Of a DNA stretch of 64,000 nt, positions 25,729 through 34,636 are shown piece after piece. The notes under the pieces were generated by a model. The model was given only the letters and a program-made list of their open reading frames with translations. It did not search any database and was not told where the DNA came from. A program made the translations under genes and the position numbers. Source of the stretch: Microvirga sp. BSC39 (lineage in GTDB: Bacteria; Pseudomonadota; Alphaproteobacteria; Rhizobiales; Beijerinckiaceae); assembly GCF_000739015.1 (NCBI RefSeq), contig NZ_JPUG01000080.1, forward strand, positions 1 to 64,000. The letters are read 5' to 3'. Within the stretch, counting starts at the first letter, position 1; the number at the start of each line of letters is the position of its first letter.

Positions 25729-25967
25729 GGCTCTTTCCCATTCAGGGCAAGAGCACACAGCGTCTCCCAGTCACCCGCGCCCAGAGGGAACTGTGCAGGT
25801 GATGCTATCTGGTATGAGGCCGAACAGAGGCGCCGCCAACAACATGGATCGGTTCTGTACGAATTCGACCAAGAGAATGGGGCTGACCCGTCGCTTGATG
25901 CGTTGATCCAAGGCCAGCCTTCCCGTGCGGCATTGTGAGAGGCTTACCCGTGGCGAACCCTTGGACC

Positions 25968-26711
25968 ATGAAGATGGAGCAGTTCACCCGCTTCTCCGAG
26001 GAGGAGCGGCAGATGCTCAACAGGCTGATCTCGGAGCGGCAGCGGCAATACGCGCCCGGCGAGGACATCCTCAGAGAAGGCGATCACTCGCCCGACTGCC
26101 ATGTCGTGCTGTCGGGCTTTGCCTCCCGCTACAAGCTCCTGCCGGACGGTGGGCGCCAGATCATGGCGTTCCTGGTGCCGGGCGACTTGTGCGACGCGGA
26201 GATCTTCATCCTGAAAGAGATGGACCACTCGGTGGTGGCGATGATGCCTACAAGCGTGGCCCTGATCTCAGGCGACCAGATGAAGGATCTGCTCAGCGGC
26301 CAGGGTCGCATTGCCCAAGCGCTCTGGTGGGGCACGCTCACCGACCTGGCGGTGCTGCGCGAGTGGGTGGTCAACCACGGCAGGCGGGACGCCTACGAGC
26401 AGATCGCGCATCTCCTCTACGAGATGCTGGTGCGCTACCGCATAGTGGAAAGGTCCAAGGGCGAGACCCTGGAGTTCCCACTCACCCAGGCTGACCTGGC
26501 CGATGCGACGGGGCTCACCCCCATGCATGTCAACCGCATGCTCAACAAGCTCAGGGACGAGAACCTGATCCGCCTCAAGAGTAAGGCCCTGACGATCCTT
26601 GATCCGGAGCGCCTGAAGGAGATTGCAGGCTACAACCCAAACTACCTTCATCTGGACCGGGCTCATGATCAGCGGGACGGCATTGCTGATCGCGTGGGCG
26701 ACCTAGTCTGA
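25968..26711 (+). CDS. Crp/Fnr-family regulator, subfamily A
   Basis: About 247 residues from ATG 25968; the start aligns with the paralogue region at 23570 (KMEQFTRFSEEERQML). The beta-roll has GEDILREGDHSPDCHVVLSGFASRYKLL and MAFLVPGDLCDAEIFIL. The HTH is FPLTQADLADATGLTPMHVNRMLNKLRDENLI, followed by a C-terminal extension to residue 247. It is intact, in contrast to the copy at 22864. It is transcribed towards the cupin gene 16 bases downstream, so the two may form an operon. Confidence 0.9.
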   Translation: MKMEQFTRFSEEERQMLNRLISERQRQYAPGEDILREGDHSPDCHVVLSGFASRYKLLPDGGRQIMAFLVPGDLCDAEIFILKEMDHSVVAMMPTSVALISGDQMKDLLSGQGRIAQALWWGTLTDLAVLREWVVNHGRRDAYEQIAHLLYEMLVRYRIVERSKGETLEFPLTQADLADATGLTPMHVNRMLNKLRDENLIRLKSKALTILDPERLKEIAGYNPNYLHLDRAHDQRDGIADRVGDLV

Positions 26712-26727
26712 CGAACCGGCGACCGCT

Positions 26728-27126
26728 ATGGGCGAGGTTGGGCTGATGCTCCCCAACGATCCTAACCAGTCAGTGAACCTGACAGCCGATGCCGAGCTTG
26801 CCGGGCTGACGAAGGAGCACGGGATCACCCAGGTGCTGACCCGGTCACATCTTGCTGTTTCGATCCACGGCACTGATGGCCTGGAGGCGATAGCCGAGGT
26901 CGCTGAGGCAGACATCGTCTATGTGATCATCTCAGGCTACGGCGTCCTGCGTTGCCGGGACGGAGCCCGGATCGAGTTTACCGCAGGCGATGTGATGATG
27001 GTGCCTGCCGGCGCCTGGCACCAGTTCGAGGAGGTGAGCCCGAAGTTCAGGACGTGGAGGATCGTGGTGGGAAAGCCCGCCGACGGTGGAGCCGCAGAGG
27101 GTGAGCCGGCCTTGTCCCTGACCTGA
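26728..27126 (+). CDS. Cupin-domain protein
   Basis: A 132-residue single cupin. The second half carries the barrel motifs: YVIISGYGVLRCRDG, then FTAGDVMMVPAGAWHQFEE with one His of cupin motif 2. The first motif usually has two His and a Glu, which are not evident here, so metal binding may be lost or altered. A downstream ATG at 26746 with GCGAGG upstream is an alternative start. It follows the Crp gene closely and could sense or process a small molecule in the same response; this is inference. Confidence 0.75.
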   Translation: MGEVGLMLPNDPNQSVNLTADAELAGLTKEHGITQVLTRSHLAVSIHGTDGLEAIAEVAEADIVYVIISGYGVLRCRDGARIEFTAGDVMMVPAGAWHQFEEVSPKFRTWRIVVGKPADGGAAEGEPALSLT

Positions 27127-27288
27127 GATGCCATCCGAGCCTGCCAGGTGAGACACGATGACTGTTTAGTCGAAACCGTACACATCGGCCTTACTTCCGC
27201 TCTGTTCGGTATCGTACAGAGGATACTCTTTCCCTGGGTGTCCGCAGGACCGTGCTTACGCCCCAACCAAGGCGTAGCTGTGCCCAAG

Positions 27289-27561
27289 ATGATTACGTTC
27301 CAAGCCATTCCCATTCTTATCGACGGCCATGACACGCAGGGTCAGCTTGTGCTGGCGGACGGCGAGTTGACAGCCGTTCTGGCCCGTCTGGACGGGGACG
27401 CTCATGATCCCAAGATGAAGGGATGGTGGCACCTGGAGGCAGGCTTCGGCCGCTGCGACGCAGGCAACTCTCTGGTCGTGTTCAAGACGTTTGAAGAGGC
27501 GGGCCCATGGGTCCAGGCACAACTGGACAACGTCTACTCCTTGCGACAGGCAAACGGGTAA
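27289..27561 (+). CDS. Small hypothetical protein (90 aa)
   Basis: From ATG 27289 the frame gives a 90-residue acidic protein (FQAIPILIDGHDTQGQLVLADGEL; then GWWHLEAGFGRCDAGNSLVVF and FKTFEEAGPWV) with alternating strands and one helix. No signal peptide or membrane segment. An extension to 27148 reads poorly. No family is recognised, but codon use looks like that of coding DNA. It lies alone after the cupin. Confidence 0.5.
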   Translation: MITFQAIPILIDGHDTQGQLVLADGELTAVLARLDGDAHDPKMKGWWHLEAGFGRCDAGNSLVVFKTFEEAGPWVQAQLDNVYSLRQANG

Positions 27562-27746
27562 GAAATCGGATCGACTCTGGCTCGTCTGCGGGCAAGCTCA
27601 ACATCGCCAGCCAAGGCGTAGGGGTAAGCGCCATACCGTTGATGATGAGTGCGTGACGGAGCCCAGCGCCAGCACACGTGAATGCTCCGTCCTAACCATG
27701 CCATTTGTGCAGTTTTTGCCATACCGAGCTTATGTACCGGGTGGAA

Positions 27747-27857
27747 CGGCAGCTTCTGGCACATCCCGGAAGTACGCCGGATGTCTGCTTGAAGCATGAA
27801 TACCGGACGTTCATTAGGTCGGTCCAACGTTACGCATTGACCCAGAGCGGTCCTTTA
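27747..27857 (+). repeat. Dispersed degenerate repeat, copy B
   Basis: This copy is in the gene-free stretch 27562-28054. CGGCAGCTTCTGGCACATCC-CGGAAGTAC, GGATGTCTGCTT, CCGGACGTTC and ATTGACCC occur in the same order as in copy C (39111-39224). Copy A near 15031 shares the second half. Apart from this repeat nothing was found between 27562 and 28054. Confidence 0.55.
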
Positions 27858-28054
27858 CCAGCACTCGCTGCATGTCCTGCTGTTGAATTCCGTCAGGCTA
27901 GGCCCGCCCCTGAGGACACCCTGGTCAACGGAAAGTTCATGCCAGAGCCTAGCTGTGGGCGTGACCCTTGGCCGGCACATGACATAGATGATGCAGAACC
28001 TAAGGGGATCATAGCGGCTGAAGGATGCTGTGGCCTTCTGCCCAGCGGTAACGC

Positions 28055-28834
28055 TCAGCTGGCTTGCACCAAATGCTTGATCGTGATCGCATCCCTGATG
28101 GCAGCGAAGGCCGCCGTATTGTCGAAGATGCACCAAGTCTCGACGGCTGCTGCAACGTCGCGAGTGAGCAGCTCTGCGACGGCCGATAGGTACTCGGGAC
28201 TATAGGCGGAGTAGTAGATACGTGGAGAACCATGCAGGCGATAGTACGACAGCCCACGCCACCCGCCCGGCTCATCAGCACCTGGGACTGGGGCGGGGTC
28301 GGCCGCCACGCGGGCGATCCGTAACTCGGCGAGCAGAGCCTCGACCTCAGGCGTGAACCAGGAGGCATGGCGGGGCTCACAGACGATGCTGCCCCTGGTC
28401 TGACTCCTCAGACCGCTTAGGAAACAGTCGGCGACACCGTGCTGGAAGCTCAGGCTTGGCGGCATCTGGACCAGAAGCGGGCCGAGCTTGGGCCCGAGGC
28501 CACCTACCTCTGACAGAAACCGATCCAGCAGGTCGCCCACATCCTTGAGCCGGCGCTCGTGGGTGATGGCCTTCGGGATCTTCACGGAGAAGCGGAAGCC
28601 CTCCGGTACCGAGCTCGCCCAGCGCTCGTAGGTGGCCGTTTTATGCGGACGGTAGAACGAAGAGTTGATCTCGACCGCGTTCAGGACGGCGCCGTAACGC
28701 TCCAGGTGAGATCCCGCCACGGGGAAGGGAGCTGCATGCTCCTTCGGGATGCTCCAAGCGGCGGTGCCGATCCGGATTGTGGCTGAACCGGGTCCCTGGG
28801 ATGCCAGGTGATTTGCTTCGGGAAAGACCTGCAT
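28055..28834 (-). CDS. DUF72 family protein (YecE-like)
   Basis: A 259-residue TIM-barrel-like protein. Family motifs are IRIGTAAWSIP at the N-terminus, NAVEINSSFYRPHK near 55, FRFSVKIPKAITHERRL near 80, LLVQMPPSL near 120, and SYYRLHGSPRIYYSAYS and WCIFDNTAAFAA near the C-terminus. DUF72 proteins are widespread and have no firmly established reaction; some roles in nucleotide or DNA metabolism have been suggested from structure. It is complete although broken genes surround it. Confidence 0.88.
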   Translation of the reverse strand: MQVFPEANHLASQGPGSATIRIGTAAWSIPKEHAAPFPVAGSHLERYGAVLNAVEINSSFYRPHKTATYERWASSVPEGFRFSVKIPKAITHERRLKDVGDLLDRFLSEVGGLGPKLGPLLVQMPPSLSFQHGVADCFLSGLRSQTRGSIVCEPRHASWFTPEVEALLAELRIARVAADPAPVPGADEPGGWRGLSYYRLHGSPRIYYSAYSPEYLSAVAELLTRDVAAAVETWCIFDNTAAFAAIRDAITIKHLVQAS

Positions 28835-28972
28835 GCCTCCTCGCTCGAATGGCCTTTCTGCGCCAACGCAGCCTGCCGATTAGGCGTTCCGCCCGTCTCT
28901 GCACGCGTGATTCCAGCCCTGCACGCAAGCCGGGACTGTCAACGGCGGCTTCAGCTTCCCAAATAGGCTGGC

Positions 28973-29834
28973 ATGAGCCAGGAACTTCGTTGCCCGGAGC
29001 CGCTTCCGGTTTCCACAGCCCGCGCTGCGTCACCGGAGATCGCCTTAACCAGCGTGGACCGCGAGGCATTGCGCCAAGCAGTCATTGCGCTGGAAGGGCC
29101 GAGCTACGTAGCCCGGCTGTCCGCCCTGGCCGGGCGGCCGATCGAGATGCTTGGGCAAGCTCTTCCCCAGGTGGCCGTCCAGCATGATCTCGAAGGCGAC
29201 ACAAGCGGCGCTCACGCGGGCTCTGCGGTATGCGCTCCGGACAATTCCTAAAGAGGGCAGGGATCCCGAGACACGGGTACATAAGGCGCTTGCGGTTTTG
29301 TCCGGTGCCATGGGCGGGGCGCTCGGCGTCTCCGCCGTCTTGGTGGAGCTTCCAATCTCGACGACGATCATTCTGCGATCAATCGCCCGGATCGCCCAAA
29401 GCGAGGGCGAGGACCTTGAGGATCCAGAAACGGCACTGGCCTGCCTACAGGTCTTCGCTCTAGGAGGGCGCACAGGCTCGGACAACCTGCACGAGACCGG
29501 CTACTTCGCCGTGCGGGCCGCGATGGCGAAGTCCGTCACCCGTGCCTTGCAGCAGATGGCTAGCCGGGGGATCGTTGACGAGAGCGCCTCGGCCATCGTG
29601 CGCCTGCTGGCCCAGATCGGATCAAGGTTTGGGGTGATGGTCTCGCAGAAGGTCGCAGCCCAAGCGGTGCCTATGCTTGGAGCGATTGGCGGCGCAGCCG
29701 TGAACGCCGCCTTCGTAGATCACTTTCAGACGCTCGCTCGCGGAGACTTCGTCGTGCGTCGCCTGGAGCGGACCTACGGCAAGGGAACTGTCCGGCGGGC
29801 TTACGACCAGATCCGAAGGAGCGAGGGCCTGTAA
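28973..29834 (+). pseudogene. EcsC-family protein, frameshifted
   Basis: The first frame starts at ATG 28973 and encodes VDREALRQAVIALEGPSYVARLSALAGRPIEML, matching the front of the intact EcsC protein at 47148. Around 29175-29185 the match moves by one base to MISKATQAALTRALRYAL and continues to GTVRRAYDQIRRSEGL at 29834. A single inserted base thus breaks an otherwise full-length (about 285 residue) gene. The second half contains the family block LVELPISTTIILRSIARIAQ and LGAIGGAAVNAAFVDHFQ. It could be a sequencing slip, but the neighbouring decay argues for a real mutation. Confidence 0.78.
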
Positions 29835-29869
29835 GCGCTCGCACATCCCTGGGTTCAGGCGAGATCCTT

Positions 29870-30450
29870 TTATCGGGAACCGGACGATTTGAAATTCCGG
29901 AACGTGATCGAGTAGCGCAGACGGTCCAAAGCCGGGATGCTGTGCTCCCATTCCGATCGTGAAGGTCCTGCAACAAATAAGCAGACCTCGGCTCCACCGT
30001 GAGGGAGGTCCGCTCACATCTGGTGCCTGTTCTCCGTCTCAGGCGAAACAGACAAGGAGAAACGAGCGAGATGCCTACCACCTGGTCAAATATTGGTTTG
30101 TCCTCGCGCCAACCGATGCCGGCTCCAGGAGCGTACTCGGTGGGAAGGACTTGCTGAAGATTGGCAGGGGCCATGTTGGCGAACTCAGCAACCTGCTCAC
30201 GCAAAGGGAGCAGAAACTCAGGGATGGTCCCGGTTCTGTGCGGTTCCATCCCGTTGAAGTCGTACTGCCACCCGAACGAAATCACGCGGCGCTTGCTCCG
30301 CTAACCCTGAAACTCGAACTCCTTGAACGGCAGCTCCGCTAAGCGTCTGACCAGTTCCTGTTCATCAGCTGGTGACAGGAACTCCGGCTGATACTTGAAC
30401 CCTTGCGGCAGAGAAGGGACGGGCGTGAACAGGTCGAGTTGCTCGGGCAT
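29870..30450 (-). pseudogene. AlkB-like 2-oxoglutarate/Fe(II) dioxygenase, broken twice
   Basis: From ATG 30450 the frame gives PEQLDLFTPVP and FLSPADEQELVRRLAELPFKEFEFQG, the AlkB-like start. A TAG at about 30301 replaces the usual aromatic residue, and the same frame continues KRRVISFGWQYDFN, PTEYAPGAGIGWREDKP and VVGISLVSPCLFRLRR. After RSAYLL a one-base shift leads to AGPSRSEWEHSIPALDRLRYSITFRNF and the stop at 29870. The His/Asp pair is unusual (GWREDKP where HxD is expected), so activity would be doubtful even if read through. Confidence 0.75.
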
Positions 30451-30454
30451 CAGC

Positions 30455-30652
30455 CACCAGATCGCCGAGAACACCCTCGGACCGCCCATACATGGGCGAA
30501 GTGTCGACGACCGATCCGCCTCCTGCAACCAGCGTTCTGAGCACCTCAATCAGCGGCACGCATTGAGCGGCCGAGGAGCCGACATCGAATGTCGGCCATG
30601 TGCCGCACCCGATCACCGGCACCTGTTCCGCTGTGGAGGGAATAGCTCGCAT
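30455..30652 (-). pseudogene. Aldo/keto reductase N-terminal stump
   Basis: From the ATG at 30652 the frame reads MRAIPSTAEQVPVIGCGTW, then LIEVLRTLVAGGGSVVDTSPMYGRSEGVLGDLV. This is the beginning of an aldo/keto reductase, including the catalytic Asp-x-x-x-x-Tyr pattern (VVDTSPMYG). Similarity ends after about 65 residues, exactly before the AlkB-like start at 30450. The remaining 240 residues of the barrel are absent, so a deletion removed them. Confidence 0.7.
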
Positions 30653-30713
30653 CTGCATGCAGATCTCCAGTGCTGTGACTGTCCATTCTGTGGCTCGCAG
30701 TCGTGTTGTCTCG

Positions 30714-31118
30714 TCAGGAAACAACGACCTCGGCGGCTGGTGGGATAGGGCGCGGCTGGCCATCTTGATCAATGGCTACGAAGGTAAAGGTGGCATCAGT
30801 GACCTTCTCGCGCATCTGGGTCTGGAAGCGGCGCGCCCACGCTTCGATCTTGATGGTCATGGATGTCCGGCCGACACGCTCGACGCGTGTGTACACACAA
30901 AGAACATCGCCCACGCGGACAGGACGGATGAAGTGCATGGCGTCCACTGCGACTGTCACCACACGGCCTTGCGCCCGCTCAACTCCAGCGATGCCGCCTG
31001 CCTGGTCCATCTGCGACATCACCCATCCACCGAAGATATCGCCGTTGGCGTTCGTATCGGCAGGCATCGCGATGGTGCGTACCGTCAGATCGCCCTGTGG
31101 TTCGGCCTCGTCTGTCAT
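30714..31118 (-). CDS. Acyl-CoA thioesterase, hotdog fold (second copy)
   Basis: A 134-residue acyl-CoA hydrolase, paralogous to 18613-19011: DLTVRTIAMPADTNANGDIFGGWVMSQMDQAGG at the front with the catalytic Asp, then VAVDAMHFIRPVRVGDVLCVYTRVERVG, and KIEAWARRFQTQMREKVTDATFTFVAIDQDG. It matches YciA-type enzymes well. It is intact although genes on both sides are stumps. The opposite strand has an apparent frame through the same sequence that is not real. Confidence 0.9.
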   Translation of the reverse strand: MTDEAEPQGDLTVRTIAMPADTNANGDIFGGWVMSQMDQAGGIAGVERAQGRVVTVAVDAMHFIRPVRVGDVLCVYTRVERVGRTSMTIKIEAWARRFQTQMREKVTDATFTFVAIDQDGQPRPIPPAAEVVVS

Positions 31119-31264
31119 CTATTTGCCCTTCTTTGATTGGCATGCGCGGCGACCAAACTTCCATTTCGGACTCGGTGGGGTGCTCAAGCCTCAATAATCT
31201 ACCTGCAGCTAGTGGGTCATGGCTAGGTACTCTTGACGCTGTCACGGCTTGAAATGCGCTCCCA

Positions 31265-31425
31265 CTACTCCCCGACGCCAGGTAGACCGGCGAACTCTTC
31301 AAGGTGCGGGGTGAGCGCAATATAGGCGAAGAGCGGCGCAAGATAGAGATCGGCGATCGAGACCTCATTGCCCGCCAGGAACGGCGACGATCCCTTGATG
31401 CGCATGAGCTCCGTCAGCACGACCT
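31265..31425 (-). pseudogene. Glutathione S-transferase C-terminal stump
   Basis: On the minus strand the sequence reads LTELMRIKGSSPFLAGNEVSIADLYLAPLFAYI and then LEEFAGLPGVGE followed by TAG at 31265-31267. This is the GST C-terminal helical domain with the conserved S-x-AD-x-x-x-x-P motif. The thioredoxin-like front half, including the glutathione site, is missing. No start codon or ribosome site accompanies it. Confidence 0.65.
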
Positions 31426-31593
31426 TTCTACCCGCGCGGGAAGAAGCCTAAGACCTGGGCGCGACAGCACAGATCACAAAACAAACCGGCGCGGGTCGCC
31501 ACTATGCCATTCACCCGGTATTATGTCAGCATGCCAGCAGAGACAAATGAACCGGAGCTGCATTCAAGCCGCTCCACGAAGTCAAGACTGCCG

Positions 31594-32673
31594 TCAGGCT
31601 GGCTCCAGCCGCACTTCGGCTACGACTCTGCATCCGGAACCGTCGGTCTCCCGTCGGATCGTGCCATCGAGCTGTCGACAGAGCAGATCCGTGAGGCGCG
31701 TGCCGAGCCCTTGCCGTGATCCCTCCTGGATCAAGCCGACCCCGTCATCGGCCACCACCAGCTCCGCGTGGCCGTTGTCCGTTCTTGCGAGGGATACGCT
31801 GATCCGTCCGGGCCGTCCGTCCGGGAAGGCGTACTTGAAGGAGTTCGTCACGAGTTCGTTGACAATCAGCCCTATCGGCACGGCGGAGGCGCTAGGAACC
31901 TCGATTTCCTCCACCATGGCCGACAGCTCGATCGGACGCACTTCGCATAGCACCTCCCGGAGACCGTCGCACAGGTCGGTCAGGTACTCGTCGAGACGGA
32001 TACGGCTATCCCCATCCTCGAACCGCAGCCGGTCCTGCGCCTTTGCGATCACGTCGATGCGAGCGGCGGCCGCCTCAAGCACATGACGGACGGCTGAATC
32101 GGACTGGTTTCGGGCCTGAGCCGACAGCACCGAGCGGATGATCTGAAAGTTGTTCTTCGTGCGATGCTCGGTCTCGCGCAGGAGCAGCACGTAGCGTCGC
32201 TCTGCCTCCCTGGCCTTTCTCAGGGCGCGGCCCAGCGCACCGCTGATCTCCGACATCCCGAGGCATGTCAGGACGAAGAGCGTGAGCGGAATGACATCGT
32301 CCTCCGCGACGGTGATGCGCGTGGGCGGGTAGCTGAAAGGTCCGACGGCGAGTAGCGTGCCCAGGATGGTGGCCGCCCATCCTGGTCCCCGTCCGAACAG
32401 CAGTGAGGACAGGAACACGGCGGGCACAAAAAGGAAGAACGAGTAGTCGTGCAGGTGGCTGTTCAACCCGGCCCGGAGCAGGGCGAACGCGCCGACGATC
32501 GCGGCGGCGGCGCTGTACTGCAGCCAGGCCGGCCGCTCGCGGAGCGGCAGCAGTCGTTCGATGGTGTGTTCCACAAATTCCTCATAACTGGGGGTTGCCC
32601 CACGCCCGCAATCCATCTGGTATGGCATCGGCGAGAATGTGCGGTCCACCGTCATCGTTTGTGGAGGCGACAC
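31594..32673 (-). CDS. Membrane sensor histidine kinase (DUF4118 plus HisKA_2)
   Basis: A 359-residue kinase. Three to four hydrophobic segments between residues 45 and 145 form a DUF4118 (KdpD-like) membrane module; LLFGRGPGWAATILG and FSYPPTRITVAEDDV are typical. The phosphoacceptor block ETEHRTKNNFQIIRSVLSAQAR near residue 167 is the HisKA_2 type, followed by ATP-binding VNELVTNSFKYAFPDG and GLGTRLTDLL. Such kinases often act in the alphaproteobacterial general stress network. No partner regulator is adjacent. An ATG at residue 7 or 16 is an alternative start. Confidence 0.9.
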   Translation of the reverse strand: MSPPQTMTVDRTFSPMPYQMDCGRGATPSYEEFVEHTIERLLPLRERPAWLQYSAAAAIVGAFALLRAGLNSHLHDYSFFLFVPAVFLSSLLFGRGPGWAATILGTLLAVGPFSYPPTRITVAEDDVIPLTLFVLTCLGMSEISGALGRALRKAREAERRYVLLLRETEHRTKNNFQIIRSVLSAQARNQSDSAVRHVLEAAAARIDVIAKAQDRLRFEDGDSRIRLDEYLTDLCDGLREVLCEVRPIELSAMVEEIEVPSASAVPIGLIVNELVTNSFKYAFPDGRPGRISVSLARTDNGHAELVVADDGVGLIQEGSRQGLGTRLTDLLCRQLDGTIRRETDGSGCRVVAEVRLEPA

Positions 32674-32861
32674 AATACCGTGAGCAGAATGCGATATGAA
32701 AGTTCGGCTGATGAGACCAACCGTGTCATACTCAGTTGATCCCTACATGACAGGTGAAGCAGCAGGTTCAACCATGCGGCAGATTTCTACTTGCCCCCGG
32801 AAGGCGGTGGTTACTTAAGTCGAAGTTGGGACCGGTGAGCGGCCCCTGGCCTTCCGCTGTA

Positions 32862-33305
32862 TCAGAAGCAGGAAGGCATGCTGCGGATAACCCAGCCCTC
32901 CCCATTGATCCAAAGGCGCTTCCTGATCTTACGGCAGTAGAATTCGACCCCCGTTTGAGCGTCTGAGTGGACCGTTACTGAATAGCCTTTGACCTTGTAC
33001 TCCCGGACGGCGGACGAAGTCACCTCAGGAGGTGATTTGCTGCGGTCTTTTGTGCCCTTCGTGGATCCCTTCTGACCCTTGGCTGGGGCCATTCCCGGCC
33101 GCTGGGACTTCAAAGAACTACTCCCCTTCAAGGGTTTCGCTGAGGGCAGCGGGATAGTCTTCTCAGGCTCGAGCGCCACTGGCGCTACCTGACCCTGTGC
33201 GGCGACCGCCTCTTCGGCCTCGTCCGGCCGGGCAGCCATAGCGCCGGAAGACAGGAACAGTAGGATGCAAGCCGCAGGAGCTACTGCGTGCAACAATGAT
33301 TTCAT
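32862..33305 (-). CDS. Secreted basic hypothetical protein
   Basis: About 147 residues from the ATG at 33305. Residues 1-24 make a signal peptide (HAVAPAACILLFLSSGAMAA). A Lys/Ser/Pro-rich low-complexity linker follows to residue 95, then a compact C-terminal part with two Cys (VEFYCRKIRKRLWINGEGWVIRSMPSCF). The two Cys could form a disulphide outside the cytoplasm. No family is recognised. The gene stands alone. Confidence 0.6.
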   Translation of the reverse strand: MKSLLHAVAPAACILLFLSSGAMAARPDEAEEAVAAQGQVAPVALEPEKTIPLPSAKPLKGSSSLKSQRPGMAPAKGQKGSTKGTKDRSKSPPEVTSSAVREYKVKGYSVTVHSDAQTGVEFYCRKIRKRLWINGEGWVIRSMPSCF

Positions 33306-33703
33306 GCTCAGAACCATCAAGTGTGCCGAACTTCCAGCAGGCCATATGGGGTGCCGCCCCTGCCGCCATAACGATGGTATACAGGAGGCAACTGTTGAAA
33401 GAACGCCTCACGGCTGAGAGCGTTCTGCACAGTAAGCCAACAAATCTTCGTTATCTTGCGTAAGTCCGAGAGCTTTTCCGCCGCGGAGCATTGGGAGGAG
33501 ATCTGGATCACTTCTACGATGATGATATGGGACCTCTATGTATCCGACTATCAGACTGGTGCTCAGGTTTTTGAGCTATAACGAGGAGGAGAGCCCGCGC
33601 TCAAATAGGGGCAAACTTCTGCATCTGATGCTGTGGATGGCTCTCACTCAGTAGTGAGGTAATGTAGCTGCCCCGGCCAGCTAGGGGCACAGGAGGAGAC
33701 CAT
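33306..33703. other. Gene-free stretch upstream of IS110 scrap
   Basis: Nothing convincing on either strand. The GC content falls noticeably compared with the left half of the window. The last bases (AGGAGG at 33691) are the ribosome site of the decayed IS110 transposase that follows. Confidence 0.4.
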
Positions 33704-33903
33704 ATGCACAGCCACTAACATTGGTCTGGACATCGTCAAGTCTGTCTTCCACCTGCACCACATCACCGCCGCAGGCGAGGTGCCGATCCAACGTCAGGTC
33801 AGGGAGGGCAGGTGCTCAAGTTCTTTGCCTCTCCCAACCTGCATGATCGGCATCGAGGCGGGTGCGAGTGCCCGCTACTGGTCCCGAGAATATCGCGCTG
33901 GCG
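33704..33903 (+). pseudogene. IS110-family transposase, N-terminal scrap
   Basis: AGGAGG precedes ATG 33704, but that frame stops after four codons. One base away the family start is readable: TNIGLDIVKSVFHLHHITAAGEV, then after another shift LPTCMIGIEAGASARYWSRE. The match stops at about residue 65. At least two indels and loss of the rest make this an old remnant. It differs enough from the other IS110 copies in the window to be a separate lineage. Confidence 0.7.
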
Positions 33904-34057
33904 ACGAGCTCAGATTATTTGAGGTGTGATCCAGACGTTGTGAAATTGGGTGGCATTAAACCCTATGGATACATTTATGTCGCTTGTTGGTTCGATCCAG
34001 CTCGTCGGCATGCCAAAGCCGCATTCAGGGCCGGACATCTGAGAGCTGAACAGCAGG

Positions 34058-34378
34058 TCAGCGGAGTTCGATGGCGCTCCGCATGAAGAACTCCTTGCTG
34101 AATCTAATAGCGTGATCGCGCGAGGCACTGATTCCGGCTTTATCTCTGGCGAGGGGGCATTGAACTGTGTCATAGACAATATTGGAATTCGCCAGCACTT
34201 GCTTGAAGCTTATCTCCAATGTGCCCACTAGCGCAGAAGTAAAAGATATGTCTGACAGATAGATCGTGCGTGTGGCATCAGACGGTGCGAAGCAGTAGCG
34301 CCATTCTGCAGTGGCAGCGGACAACGATGAAGTCGTGAGGACATGACCAACTAAGATTGCTACTACGAAGCTGCTCAC
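34058..34378 (-). CDS. Small secreted hypothetical protein
   Basis: From GTG 34378 the frame codes for about 106 residues, starting with a hydrophobic signal-like segment (VSSFVVAILVGHVLTTSSLSAATA) followed by EWRYCFAPSDATRTIYLSDISFTSAL. Two cysteines (YCFAPSD and VQCPLARD) could pair. The in-frame extension to 34555 would place the signal in the middle, so it is rejected. Base composition is lower in GC. No family is recognised. Confidence 0.5.
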   Translation of the reverse strand: MSSFVVAILVGHVLTTSSLSAATAEWRYCFAPSDATRTIYLSDISFTSALVGTLEISFKQVLANSNIVYDTVQCPLARDKAGISASRDHAIRFSKEFFMRSAIELR

Positions 34379-34585
34379 TGGATACCCGTGTATCGCACGT
34401 CCTGAAGCCTCGCGCGGATGCGGTGAGAAGGATTGTTCAACGCTCTTTTGTTGATCGAGCGGGTATGGCCGGTTAATTGCAAGGACAGTCAGCGCAGGCG
34501 CTTCGGCTCGAACTTCGATTCCCATTCTGGAAAAAGCATGAAAGTGCTCGAACATGCTTCAGGTCCCACTGCAGCCTAACAATGC

Positions 34586-34610
34586 GACGCCCGGCACAAA
34601 GCCGGGCGTC
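34586..34610 (-). terminator. Rho-independent-type terminator of the porin gene
   Basis: GACGCCCGGC and GCCGGGCGTC form a perfect 10-bp GC-rich stem with a 5-base loop, 27 bases after the stop of the outer-membrane protein gene. A short T-containing stretch follows on the minus strand (GCATTGTT). Confidence 0.75.
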
Positions 34611-34636
34611 TCCTTACCGATCTGAACTCTTTGATC

